Part shown: positions 11,101 through 21,538 of the stretch, piece after piece | How the letters are laid out: every line of letters begins with the position of its first letter | Numbering within the stretch: position 1 is the first letter of the stretch | Assembly: GCA_011800155.1 (NCBI GenBank) | Contig: CM022376.1 | Coordinates: 434,001-498,000, forward strand | Reading direction: 5' to 3' | DNA length: 64,000 bases | From: Flammulina velutipes | Taxonomy: Eukaryota > Basidiomycota > Agaricomycetes > Agaricales > Physalacriaceae | Made by a program: the position numbers and the translations under genes | Notes under the pieces: generated by a model | What the model saw: the letters and a program-made list of their open reading frames with translations, nothing else | The model's database searches: none | Told to the model about the DNA's origin: nothing

Positions 11101-12477
11101 CTATCAATCCCTACATGCTCCCATCAATTCCTATCCATATTTGGGACCCATCCCGCCCCATCCCAGCCCGCCCCCTGCCCGCCAGCCAGCCATATTAGCC
11201 TGCCAAAATGGCCTAATTAATAAGAGCTGGCAACTAGTTATTTGGCCCCGCCACTATCACCTATTAACTAGTTATCTGTATAGCATAGGGTGGACCATGA
11301 TTCACCACGAGCATGGTCCCCTATCACGGAACGTGGCTACCATTTGGATGTGTATGGGTCCGATGATGAGGGTTCGGAGGACAGTACCAAGGACGACACT
11401 AGCCCTTCTCTTCGCAAACCGCAGAGAAGGTCTCGAGGGGAAGGAACACCAGGTCAGAGACGTCATGTTATACGCAAGGTCGACGAGAACGACTGCATGG
11501 TTAATTCTTTCCTTATCCTCATCGTCTCCGATATCTCATTATTCCTCAGAGCCATATACGGAGCTTTTTCAGGGAACTCGTTGCGCCCGCAGAGAAAGGA
11601 GATCTATTACAGACTCTTGCTTCGCAAAGTATTTCTATCGGAGATGCGAGATCGTTTGTTGACGATGGATCCTCTTTCTTCTCTCAGCTTCGTCCCCTGC
11701 AGGTTTGCTTGGATGAGCTTGACCATGAGTACAACAAGAGGCTGGCTGCTCAATTCGCTCAAGCGTTCATCCTTGAGTATGAGCACTGGGCCAGGGACAA
11801 GTGGTACATCATCGATCACTTCCTTAGGCACCTTGGATATCTTCGGAGCAAGGTACTGAGGGAAACGAAGATATTGGAAGGGGGTGTTGACACTAGTAGG
11901 AAAAGCTCTCGGAGGACTTCAAGGCGTGTTGCGGTGAGTCTATTCTTTCCACAAGCACCGTGTTCGTTTTCTAATTCACTTCCAGCTCTTCAATCGTCGC
12001 AAATCTGTTGTGGTCGACAATTTGACTGGTCCTCTGGCCGATGTCGCTACTACAGTGTTGAAACGTGCAGATGCAGTGTGCATGAGCTCGGATGAAAGCG
12101 GGAGGGAGGATGGGGTGCGCGTCAATCGCAAGGAGATGCATCACCGCCAATACCGAGTCATCCCCAAGCCGTGGAGAGCTAGCTCCCTTGTCGAGTTCTT
12201 CAAATGGCTCGATTACAGAGCTGAAGGAGGAAGCACTCGCGTTCGAGTACCTGCATCGACAGTCGCTTCCAGCACACGCTTTCCTCCTGCTGGACTCCCA
12301 CGTAATTGGTACGACGAAACATGGCTGGCCAGTCTTGCCCCCAAGAAGCGTGAAGCTTTACATCCTGCAGTGTCTTTTAGCCTCGATATCCTCCAAGGGC
12401 TTCTCAGCCTACCAGAAACTGCTGCCATGAGGCGCCATCAATGGGACGACGACGAGTATGATTTCCCGAAACTTTAA
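5124..12477 (+). CDS. Large multi-exon coiled-coil protein with proline-rich N-terminus; function unknown
   Basis: About 26 exons give roughly 1091 aa: 5124-5429, 5479-5580, 5632-5706, 5753-5818, 5868-5939, 5985-6062, 6115-6150, 6207-6281, 6334-6408, 6458-6565, 6619-6651, 6705-6767, 6813-6944, 6995-7027, 7078-7215, 7265-7306, 7354-7500, 7553-7594, 7645-7986, 8033-8074, 8114-8149, 8238-8303, 8348-8450, 11312-11499, 11550-11933, 11986-12477. Nearly all introns are phase 0 and about 50 nt. The order is a Ser/Arg/Pro-rich head, proline-rich repeat exons, a long coiled coil (residues about 230-620), a second proline-rich linker (PEPCPPPPSV), an acidic patch (YGSDDEGSEDS) and a C-terminal alpha-helical part (HWARDKWYIIDHFLRHLG, NWYDETWLASL). 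I do not recognise the family. The intron after 8450 contains the 2.8-kb palindrome; without it that intron is 53 nt. The intron 8150-8237 is the least certain join. It lies directly ahead of the Tnp2 gene, so it may belong to that transposon. Confidence 0.65.
5479..5939 (+). repeat. Tandem duplicated proline-rich exon-intron units
   Basis: Four successive exons (102, 75, 66 and 72 nt), each followed by an intron opening GTAAGTG or GTGAGTG, end in alike peptides: PPTLDRD, PPPSDNT, PPLDTN, PPPLHHD, and three share TSV(P/L)P. Introns repeat too (GTAAGTGCTCTCG in two of them). The unit is about 120 bp with both exon and intron duplicated. Confidence 0.75.
6995..7986 (+). repeat. Repeated pairs of short and long coiled-coil exons
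   Basis: A short exon (33, 42, 42 nt) is followed by a long one (138, 147, 342 nt) three times. The long exons share the core (E/S/D)xA(T/Q/S)(E/K/R)W(R/S/K)(Q/E)xH(E/E/D)xL, for example ERWRQAHETL, QKWSETHETL, SRWKEQHDQL. The short exons share (A)xxxxSxSAxx(E/N). This is a duplicated exon pair; 6813-6944 (ITWETAHNTL) is a fourth long copy. Confidence 0.75.
8492..9711. repeat. Left arm of palindromic element
   Basis: Pairs with 10071-11291 in inverted orientation; paired coordinates sum to about 19782-19784, so only a couple of bases of indel separate the arms. Scattered single-base differences exist (for example tggctacac against tggccacac). Confidence 0.85.
10071..11291. repeat. Right arm of palindromic element
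   Basis: Inverted copy of 8492-9711. Homology stops around AATATTCACATTTTGATACA near 10071-10083, where the unique central part starts. Confidence 0.85.
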
Positions 12478-12830
12478 CGCACCGTTCTCCATTTGCCTTA
12501 CGAACACTTATGATATCCCGAGACTTCAACGCATCCTTGTTCATTTGCCATACGAAACCTACGATTTTATTACGAACTCTGATGATACTAGCCTTGGGTT
12601 ATTACGTTCCATACATGTTGCATACGATAATGATATTTACGATCCTTCATGATTACGATCCTTCATGATTATCAGCTTGTCCTGGATTTAGCCCGTCCCA
12701 TGCATAAGGTACCTGTAGAATATGATAGATGATCATCAGACGGTGATTCGTTGTGGGCCCTGTCCTGCCAGTCGCTACAATCCGAAGAGTTGCTTTGAAG
12801 TCGCTTCGACCATCTCTCACCCAAACCAAC

Positions 12831-15800
12831 ATGGGGTACGCACATTATCAGTCTTCCTCATCGAGGCTAACACGCTATCTTAGTGGGGCTCAAGTGATGT
12901 GCTACTGCACGAGCCATCAGTGCTGTAGCATCGACAAACGGACAAAAAAGCCAGGTCGACTGATAGCCTCGAAATTGAAGAAGAAACACGATCTAGACGA
13001 CAACGTCAACAGGCTTCAAGAACGACACCAGAATAAATCGAAATCGACGTCTGCTCCACCCTCTCTCACAGAGGAGCATCGGCTTCGGAGTGCAGACGTA
13101 TTGGCGACAATCGATGCGAATGATTGGTCTAGTGCAGAGCTTCTATCCACACAACTACTCATTTCTACGAACCCGCCCATCCACAAGGAACCCAAGTATG
13201 CTCGTGATGCTGCCTCTAATGTGACTATCGTGGTTGCTCGGTTATCGGACGGCTTGACAGAGCTCCAGACACTTTTGGCATCAGCGCCGTTGGCCCAGAC
13301 AGACCTTGAAACGGGAATCCGCCGCTTTCATCAGCTTCAGCGAGACTTTCAGGTTTTTGGAAGCCAAAGCAACAAAACGTTCAAGAAGTTCGCACGCACC
13401 ACTTTTTTTGGCGAACTCCGAGCAGAAGTCGATGATTGTGGTACGCAACTCAAGCGACTGCGAGCCATACAAGCCGCGCAGGTCTCCGAAAAGAAACGAC
13501 GCCACAAAGATTCCAATGCATACAATAATTGTAAGTCAATCCTCGGGTTTGATGATCTGGCGATTAACCAAAATTTAGCCAGTCGGTTTACGCCGCTCTT
13601 CCAGAATCCAAATCCCATTGCTGTCATGCTTTCCTACGCAGTTCTTGTCTGCACCATCATCTTATCGCTCCCTCGCCGTGGTGGGACATGGCTCTTCGAG
13701 GTTGTCTCCATCATCATCGAAAGCCTAATCGCGTTGCTATCGCAAGACTACCCCCAGGAGGAACGTGGCATGTTCAAGGCATTCTGGAGTTGAATGTCGA
13801 AGTTACTTCCAAAGGATGTCCCCACTGCCATGTCCAAATTCCACCTCGACAGCAAACACACCGTCTACGCTGTTTGTCCGCAGTGTCACCACCTCTACGC
13901 TCCAAAGCCTCAGCCCATTGATTTCAGCTCTGATGAACCTTTCATTCCGTACCCTTCCGTCTGTACTGCCAAACATAATTTCTCGACTTGCAGAACACCA
14001 CTACTCCTCCCCCAAGAACGGATGGGCGTGACACGGATGGTCCCCATGAGGCGATACGTTTCATTCGACTTCATAGATTGGCTTGGCGGGATGTTAGCGC
14101 GTCCGGGAATCGAAGAAAAGATGGACACTCGCTGGAACCAGACGGCCATCGAACCAGGCAAACCGATGACGGATGTTTTCCACGGCCCCCTCGTTCGCAA
14201 CTTCGAGGGCCCTGACGGCAAACTTTTCCATGAACCGTCTGAAGAGGGCGAAGGACGCTACCTGTTTGCCGCCGGCTTCGATGGGTTCAATCCTCTCGGG
14301 AACAAAGCTGCTGGGAAATCAGTATCGGTGCAGGTCCTCTTTTCGGTCTGCCTTAATCTTCCTCTGGAGGAACGATACAAGTCGGAAAATACCTTCTTAG
14401 CAGGCATTATCCCGGGGCCTCATGAACCACCTCTTGAAATTTGTAATCCATACTTCGAGCCAATCATCCAAGCCCTCCTACTTCTGTGGTACACGGGAGT
14501 TTTCTACACACGTACCTGGGCATATGAGCTTGGGCGCCTAATCCGTGCTGCCCTCGTACTTATCATCTGCGACGTCCTTGCTGCAAGGAAGTTTGGCGGG
14601 TTTTCTCCACCAACACATCGGCGATTTTGTCATGTATGCTGGTGTCGTTCGCGAACAGCAGACGATGACACCCTGGAGGCAGCGTATGCGTCAGTCGCGG
14701 ATTGGAACGCCGGAACGCCAGCCTTTCCCGAAGGCGCGAGCCCTGCAGCCCAGAAAAAGGCGAGGACGAAAATGGAGAAGACACGGTCAGACGTTTCACG
14801 AGACGCAGCAGACCCTCACATCCCTGGCGACAAGCGAAATCTATACCAAGGAAGGGAGGACTTTGCAGTCGAGGAGTGGACTCCCCGTACACGCGCCGAC
14901 ATCTTGACATGGTCTCTCAAATATGTGGCAGCATCGACTGGGGCGGAGAAGCAACGATGCTACAACAAATCAGGCGTACGGACAAGCGTCCTTCTTGACT
15001 TGCCTTACTTCGACCCCCCGAATATGATAGTTGTCGACTCGATGCACAACCTTTTCTTGGGGGTCATCAACACGACCATTCGCCGTGTCTTAGGCTTCCA
15101 ACCGAGGTCGGAGAAGAAGAAGCAAAAGAAGAAGAAGCAGAAGACGAAGACGAAGACGAAGAAACATGACGTTGGATGGAAGGCCTTGTCCGACGATCTT
15201 CAGCCCAGCGCGACGAATCCGTATCCTCGGGAACACGGCAAGAACATCGAGAAAATGATCGCTTCCTTGGTCGATATGACGGTTGAACAGTCTCGCGATG
15301 GCGAGTTTCTCGCCAAACTACGCAAAACATTTTCCACCTCGCCTAAACCTGCTCTCTCGTACATTGCAGCTGGGACTGTGAAGAATATGGCCTCGTCTGC
15401 GAACAGAGATATTTTGTCAACTCGGATTATTGATTGGGTATGTGATATGTCTATATCGATGAATTGTTCAATCAACTCGTCTACCAGAACGTAACACGGG
15501 TACAGTCGCTTTCGACACCATCTCCGGCCCCCCTACAGGAAACCGCTGACCTTCCTATTCTTGGTGACTGTATCTCGGAGTCGCAAATGGAAACATGCTG
15601 GGAGTATTGCAACTCGATGCAGCGACCTTCGTGGCTTTCGGAAATTCCGCACAAAGTGGGGAAAGAGGCTAGACAGGGAAAGCTGAAGGCCGACCAATGG
15701 AGGGTGTTCGGGCTTTGTTATCTACCTCTCTCTTTAATCCCGGTCATGTCGGACTTGACGTCGGACAATGACGGGGAGGACTCCCAGAACCAACAACTGC

Positions 15801-16906
15801 TGGACATGGTCATGCATCTGGTGACCAGTATCACTTTGGCTACCTCGTACGAGGTCACTCCCGCTATCATCGAAGAGTGCAAGCTGTCGCTCATGAAATA
15901 TCGGCAAGCGATGAAGACACTCTTTCCAGAGTACGAATACACCACGAACGACCATCTAATGATGCATATTCCTCACTTTCTTGAACTCTGGGGCCCCGTG
16001 ACAGGCTGGTGGGCATATCCATTTGAACGATCGATCAGTGTATTGCAACGACTGCCAACTAATCACAAGCCAGGTAAGTCAACAAATATTACCTCTTTGT
16101 GAATTCTACTGATATCCTACTTCTAGGTCAATTCGAGGAGACAATGAGTCGTTCGTTCCATCGGCTTAGCAACTTGCGTCGCCTCGGAGATAGGCCGGAA
16201 CTCCAGTCAATTGTCAACGCTTGTGCCAAGGCATTCAATCGCCTCACTGGACATAAACGTGCTTTAGACGAGACTTCTACCTCTGGAATTGTCATCCCAG
16301 ATATAGATGGTTTATCCGAACGTCTATCTAATGATAGTTCCCTCTTGGAGGTGTTCAAGAGGGCGGGCATCGATGTGCCTCATGACCTTGAGATCCAACG
16401 ATTCAAGTGATTCACTCTTCACGGCAAAAGTGTCTCCACGAACTCATTCCACTCAGGAAATAGCCACGTTACATACAGAGATCCTTCCCTCTTGATCCCC
16501 CTCCAGATTGAGCACCTGGTTTTTGCTCGCTCGATGTGTCCAACACAGAAGAGCCAAGACCGACATCACGGCGCCTGGGCTGTCGTTAAACAATATCGCC
16601 CGCTGGATGGATACGACCCTTTCAGTCGCTTCAAACTCTTCCGAGCGCAACTCTTTGACAGAGCATTGGAGGACCGCCTTGAGGTAGTCCCTCTGGTTGA
16701 CATAGAAGCGCACCACCTAGCTTGCTATGTTGATTGGAGGGGCCAGGAAGTCACAGCAGTCCAATCTCTTTCTCGGGTATGTAAAATCCTTGCCTCCATC
16801 TGCTTTACAGCTCACAGTATTTTAGACGCATGCTGCGACTGTGCTTCTTTCAGATCGACATGCAGATAGTGATCCTGACGCAGTCCTTGAAGAAGAGTTG
16901 TTTTGA
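12831..16906 (+). pseudogene. Tnp2-type (EnSpm/CACTA) transposase with two in-frame TGA codons
   Basis: Exons 12831-12835, 12884-13530, 13579-15437, 15488-16073, 16127-16776 and 16826-16906 join in phase to about 1275 codons. Features of the fungal and plant Tnp2 family (Transposase_21-like) are clear: a Cys/His-rich start (CYCTSHQCC), FDGFNPLGNK, VCLNLPLEERYKSENTFLAGIIPGP, LLLWYTGV, VVDSMHNLFLG, and WWAYPFERSISVLQRLPTNHK, with the Asp, Asp and Glu of these blocks as likely catalytic residues. The first exon is only five bases (ATGGG); removing 12836-12883 makes the frame continuous. TGA at 13791-13793 and TGA at 16408-16410 interrupt an otherwise continuous homologous frame on both sides, and no acceptable intron removes either. 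This copy is therefore probably inactive unless the stops are read through. Confidence 0.82.
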
Positions 16907-17181
16907 TGGGCTCCTCTTTTCTCCACGTAGATAACAATATATTTCGATACGAGCGAGTCTATAGTAGTTTTACGATCGCTCTGAGTCTTAGAGCATACTT
17001 GGTTGTATGTAAATGTTTGTCTAAAGCATCTGAATTGAATTGCCTGCCTGCCTTCAAACTTGACAGTCGCCAGAGCGTCGCCAACTCGCGAGGACTTGTG
17101 TCTTTGCGAAGGATTGGACTTTTTGTCTAGTCCGGTGTACAAGCATGTTACAAGATCTTACAAAAAACGCGTCCAATAAGG

Positions 17182-19172
17182 ATGGTGTGTGTCGGTTGGC
17201 CCAGGTCGAACGGGTAACTCACTGTCTACAGCTCAACAGCTGAAGGCGACAGATGGACGTGTCGGTGCTCTCTGGCCCCAAAGCTCCAGCTTCATCACTT
17301 CACTTATTGACGCCGACATCCCTACGCCCCCCAATGACCATGCAGTGCACGTAATGGCGGACGGAAGATTTGGCTGGCACAATATTACACGATGGCCACA
17401 GTTCTATGATTCGCGCGCGCCCCATTTCGCTGCAATTCCCCTCCCTCCCCTGGCGGATGAGACTACTCATTGCTACTATCAATACAAGTCAATGTGGTCC
17501 GACGTCATGGATTCCGACATACGCTGGTCGACTGGCTCCGTCGGCGGAATTGGATTGCTAAAGTCCCCACTTTTCAGCGATCTATGTTCCGCTGTTGTCT
17601 ACTTGAAATCGCGAGGAACCAAATACAGCACTGGCAAATCGGCTTCCCCCGAGATGGTCAAATTCATTACGCTCAGGACACGAAGGATGCAAGCATATCT
17701 TGACCGGCTTGAAGCCATCGAAAACGATGTCATGTCGCTCAGAATCACCATGGCCGGACTGCAGCGAGTGTGGTTTGATCTTTTGGCAGGACTTGATTAC
17801 GCCGAAGTCTACCAACCCATCATGAACGGAGAAGCGCGCGACATAGATGCAATGCCTCGCGTCATGGGAGCATACACAACCGAGCTTCACGTCGTCGAAA
17901 TGTTCATGTCCACCCCCATTCCCATTTTTTTCATTCGCCCTTTAACATCCTTCTCCAACCAAATTATCCTCAGAGCTGTTGAGTTGGTCAAGCCCCCGAG
18001 TCAAATATTCCCATCTCCCCGCCTTTCCGTCGTATACTCCGGCCCTCCTACCAGCACCGAAAAGATTGACGCCATGCTTAAATTCCTGGCTACATTCCTC
18101 ACGTACAAAGACCCCTTCAAAACCGAACCCAGCTCTCATGGCTCTCAAGGCTCACGGAAACCATCCAGTGGCCCCACCCGTTCCAAGAAAACAAAAGCCG
18201 ATCGCTCAAAACTCCAGTATCCCTCCCAGAACAAAAAACGAGTAAACCCGCCCAGTAAGTTCCATATTAAATTCATACTCATTATCTGACAAGTTCGCAG
18301 AGGTTGAACGTGATAAATTCCAGGATCTCGATGGACCTCACGCTCCCCACCTTTTGCCGGCTTGGACTAACATCAACAAGGAGATTCAACGAGATGCCGT
18401 CGAGAAGGAAATCAAAGAATCCGGTATCAGTCGCCCTTCAAAGTATGCGTTCCCAGACCCTGGAATGTTGACCAATCCCGAACTTCAAGATCTTACTAGA
18501 ACACAATACTTCGCACAGCTCAACCACATCTTTGATGCCCTCATCTATCGAAGTACATCTTCCGAAGGGGGCGCGTTGCGCCCTCAAGAATGGCGTGACG
18601 TCCTATCGCTTCCGAGATTCATCGAGAATGCGGACAACCACAGGCGAACGGAATCGGTCAACAAAGCAAAGGATCTCCTGGGCGCCTGTTTTGCCTCGCA
18701 GGGTGTTTCTGTAGCACTCGTTCCCCCGGTCTCTCCTGATTCCTCTGTTCCTTATGAAGTCGTCGAAGGCCGTCGCCTGGTTTGGAAACTATGTGAACTG
18801 AACTTTCGTTGTGAGTTGGCGTCGTTGGATAGGGTTATGTGGCAGGTAGATGATGCTTCCGACGAGCTCGACCGGTCATCCAAAGTATTACACATTTTTC
18901 CCGAAAACTCTCTCACTGCGGTCTTTCCTTCACTGACCTCATATGGCTTATGCGCGCGGGACTGGACTGCGCGTTCCGTTTATCTTGATGCATTTCGTGA
19001 GCTGATGAAGGATTGGTCGAGGCGCCTGCCACCGATCTTGGTGGAGGAGACGTTTACATCCCAGTTGATGGATAATGGGAAAATGAAAAGGGCACTCGTT
19101 CTACATTATGCACAATGCTTCTATGATACATTTCAGCGTCCTCCAGTACTTCCTTGTATATATCCTAATTGA
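17182..19172 (+). CDS. 633-aa protein of unknown function next to the Tnp2 transposase
   Basis: The main exons are 17232-18254 and 18301-19172 (phase 1 intron, GTAAGT...GCAG). A seven-base first exon 17182-17188 (ATGGTGT) joined over a 43-nt intron gives MVSQQLKATDG; otherwise a GTG at 17189 would be needed, so the start is tentative. The N-terminal half has GRFGWHNITRWPQFYDSRAPHF, CYYQYKSMWSDV and a Pro-rich stretch before a Lys-rich linker (SRKPSSGPTRSKKTKADRSK). The C-terminal half has RPQEWRDVLSLP and WKLCELNFRCELASLDRVMW. I know of no functional assignment. Similar uncharacterised proteins are, to my recollection, frequent in mushroom genomes. It is on the same strand as, and only 275 bp after, the transposase, so it may be the element's second protein. 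Confidence 0.7.
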
Positions 19173-19602
19173 TATCTCAGTTACAGATTTTTATTTAATG
19201 GTTCATAAATGCTAGCACTTTGAATCCGAATTCATCGCATCGCCACCACCGGAAATGCGATCGACAGTCGACAGGGTCCGTTGACTGATACCATCCATGC
19301 AGCATCTGTGACCCCCCTACACTCGAACTCCCAGCGCTAAAGTGGCGAACTCGAAGCTCGACCAACTCGCGACGAAACGTTCATCTGACAAATGGAATAG
19401 TTTTAGTTGCGACTCGCTGTCGCAGAGCTGTCGTGAGCAAAGGGTTGACCTTTGTCCTCGTTCAAGACAAGGTTCCCTTGTTCTCTTCCTGTCCAACCTA
19501 TTCCCTTATTCTTCATGCATGTTTATCCCTTATTCCTTCCAGAGACATCATTTCAGACTGCAACTACATAAGCCAACCGGAAAACTCAACTTCCCCATCC
19601 CA
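19173..19602. other. Intergenic, no gene seen
   Basis: No coding support. It holds the 3' flank of the previous gene and the leader of the RING gene (CT-rich stretch about 19480-19600). Confidence 0.4.
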
Positions 19603-20129
19603 ATGTCTACCTCAACCAGTGGCTCTATCGCAACGCCTGCTGTGAGTGCTCGCTCTATTCGACTTTACCTCATAGCTTACTCTAGGTTATGGCAGGACAT
19701 CCAAGTGATGACTGAATTCCTCGAATGCAGTATATGCGTGAGGATCATGACTCTGCCATACACGTGAGCGCTCAGACATCTATTTTTCCATCCAACCCTT
19801 GACTAACTAAGCTCTGTAGCACTATGTGTGGTCATTCTTTTTGTGGTGCATGCCTTGATAACCAGTTCAAAATCACCTGTGACGACGCCCGGAGGAGGGC
19901 CGTCGCTGCTGGCAGACTCCGGTTTACACCTGCCTGCGCAGACTACATATGTCCCTATTGCAGGACAAACCTCAGGTGTTGTCCAGCTCCGACACCCCAG
20001 CTCCAGGATCTGGTTCTCAAGCTTCTGGACTTGCCAAACTCTGGCATCGATGCGCTTTCCGAAGAGGCTGCAACAGTAGACCTGATCAAATACTTCACCC
20101 ATTCCTCCGGATACATTCGTACTACGTAG
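19603..20129 (+). CDS. Small RING-finger protein, three exons
   Basis: Exons 19603-19641, 19696-19763 and 19820-20129 give 138 aa. Zinc ligands: LECSIC, then MCGHSFCGAC, then YICPYC, with an unusually long 39-residue loop between the second and third part containing Arg-rich DDARRRAVAAGRLRF. The last exon is exactly 310 nt, as in the paralogue at 21041. The second exon acceptor is the CAG at 19693-19695 because the preceding TAG acceptor leads to a stop. The role as an E3 ligase is inferred from the RING. The tail DLPNSGIDALSEEAATVDLIKYF is amphipathic and acidic, as in the other copies. Confidence 0.75.
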
Positions 20130-20997
20130 TGAGATAAATAAATATCATGCTCGCCATGTACTCAACACCATAATGCACATATCTGATTCTCATCACTTCC
20201 GCAAGAATCTGGCACGAGTAATAAGTATATATTCACTACTGGTAAGAGTGTTGGTAATACATAGGTCTGTGCGAGTAGCAGAAAACGTCGAGTAGCCTGA
20301 TTACGTACACAAAAATTGACAACCTACTTTCATCATCTACCGTCTACGGGATATCATGGACTCTGGCTATCACTTGGCTCTTGCTTTCGAGGAGTACGCC
20401 GGACTTGCTGTCTAGTGTATAATTCAGCTTGCGACTGGCTGTCGCGAGTGTGAATCACGACCATTCTGGACATTACCCCGGCGGAGTATCATATTCCTAC
20501 ATCTTTCTGAAAAGGAACAGGCAGCGTACCCATTTGAAGTGTATATTATTGCTCGGCAGGGAGCGCAACTTGTATGTTCCCCTCGCCCTTGTCCTAGCTG
20601 AGCTATGCAGCATTTAGTTTAGCTGCCCTTGTTCTCCAAAAATCTACCTCAATGCCACCACGAGGGCCGCGTTCATGCGGATGCAACGTCTAACTGCCCC
20701 AGTCGTCTGTTGGTTTATACGTGAGTTACTATCCAATACCCACGTCCGAACTCAAATTTCCTCAGGATGAAGGATCGCGTCCTAACGTCGGTCTTGAAAT
20801 CCATTGGCTACTTATATCTACTTCGAACATAGATATCAATAAATGAGTTTCGACGTGAAACCACTTACACTGCGACCTAAGTCGTGGTCCGGCTCGAATT
20901 ATCTCCATTAATGGGACGCTCGAATCAAGGTGCTAGCAACATTTCCCAGATAATGGACCCTTGCACTCCCTTGTTCCTCGTTTGTCAATCGAAAATG
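20130..20997. other. Intergenic, no gene seen
   Basis: I find no supported gene. Short frames are present but show no splice pattern or motif. Confidence 0.4.
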
Positions 20998-21004
20998 TAT
21001 AAAG
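20998..21004 (+). promoter_or_regulatory. Probable TATA box for the RING gene at 21041
   Basis: TATAAAG lies 43 bp before the proposed ATG, which would give a very short 5' leader. Its position supports the choice of the ATG at 21041 over upstream ATGs. Confidence 0.5.
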
Positions 21005-21040
21005 GCCCTTGCATCCATGAGCCTACTGCACCTGTCTCGA

Positions 21041-21538
21041 ATGGCCACTCCTGCCCTCCAGGTATGTTCCCCTGCGTCCCTCAGTGTATCCTTATCTCAT
21101 CCTCCAGCAGCTCCTACACTTGATCATTTCAACATTGGAATGTCCGATTTGCTTTTGCATCATGGACATGCCATACTTGTAGGTGTTGGTTAGTATATGC
21201 TTGTGGAATATCCTAACGGGTCCAGCAGAACAACAAGTGGACATTCGTGCTGCGCCAAATGCTTCCATTCCTACTTTTCCCGAACTCTCGAAGCATGCCG
21301 TAGACGATACGGCTGGCTCGCATTACTCTTAGAGGGATGTAACTCGTGGGTGGACTACCAATGTCCGACGTGCTGTTCTCTTGTATATCGCCCGCCATCG
21401 CCTTCAGGTCATCTGGCGCGCCTCGTATACAGCCTGAGGCAGACACCTGGCATCACTCTCCCTCCACCCGTTCCCGACGCATTTGAAACCTTTAATTTAG
21501 AATTTTTCTTTCTGGACGAACTATCGATCTCTTCGTAG
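21041..21538 (+). CDS. RING-like protein with altered zinc ligands, three exons
   Basis: Exons 21041-21061 (MATPALQ), 21108-21178 and 21229-21538 give 133 aa. The layout matches the 19603 gene: a microexon ending near TPA, a 71-nt exon with the first Cys pair (LECPIC), and a 310-nt last exon. In the second block the usual CGH is SGH (TTSGHSCCAKC), so one conserved Cys is replaced by Ser, while the rest (HxxC, AKC, YQCPTC) is kept. The family role is ubiquitin transfer; zinc binding at the altered position is doubtful. The tail is hydrophobic and acidic (FETFNLEFFFLDELSISS). Confidence 0.65.

Larger units (their letters stand above)
8492..11291. mobile_element. 2.8-kb palindromic (long terminal inverted repeat) element, non-coding
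   Basis: The element starts CACCCTATGCTATACAG and ends with its reverse complement. Its two arms of about 1.22 kb are almost identical and flank a unique centre of about 360 bp (9712-10070). GGACCATG occurs at 8484-8491 and 11292-11299 as an 8-bp target duplication (7 bp if the last G is counted inside). The termini carry TAACTAGTTA-like motifs. Inner parts of the arms are G-rich on one strand (GATTGATGGG, GGGGGATGGGGA). No transposase is visible: the identical 73-codon ORFs at 9066-9287 and 10495-10716 are just mirror copies. An 8-bp duplication fits hAT or similar superfamilies; long inverted repeats fit foldback or MULE-like elements. It sits in an intron of the coiled-coil gene. Confidence 0.85.

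Noticed and set aside
8480..11312. Insertion of the palindrome into an exon, using a 29-nt intron 8451-8479
   Set aside because: A 29-nt intron is shorter than any other here. With the acceptor at 11310-11311 the pre-insertion intron is 53 nt, matching its neighbours, and the phase is right, so the element sits in an intron.
11290..11859. Single open ORF of 189 codons as an independent gene
   Set aside because: It starts at the target duplication and runs through an intron (11500-11549). Its first part is an exon of the coiled-coil gene; the rest is out of frame with the real exons.
12400..19600. Canonical CACTA terminal repeats around the Tnp2 block
   Set aside because: I looked for CACTACA/TGTAGTG-like ends on both sides and found no convincing pair, so no element borders are called.
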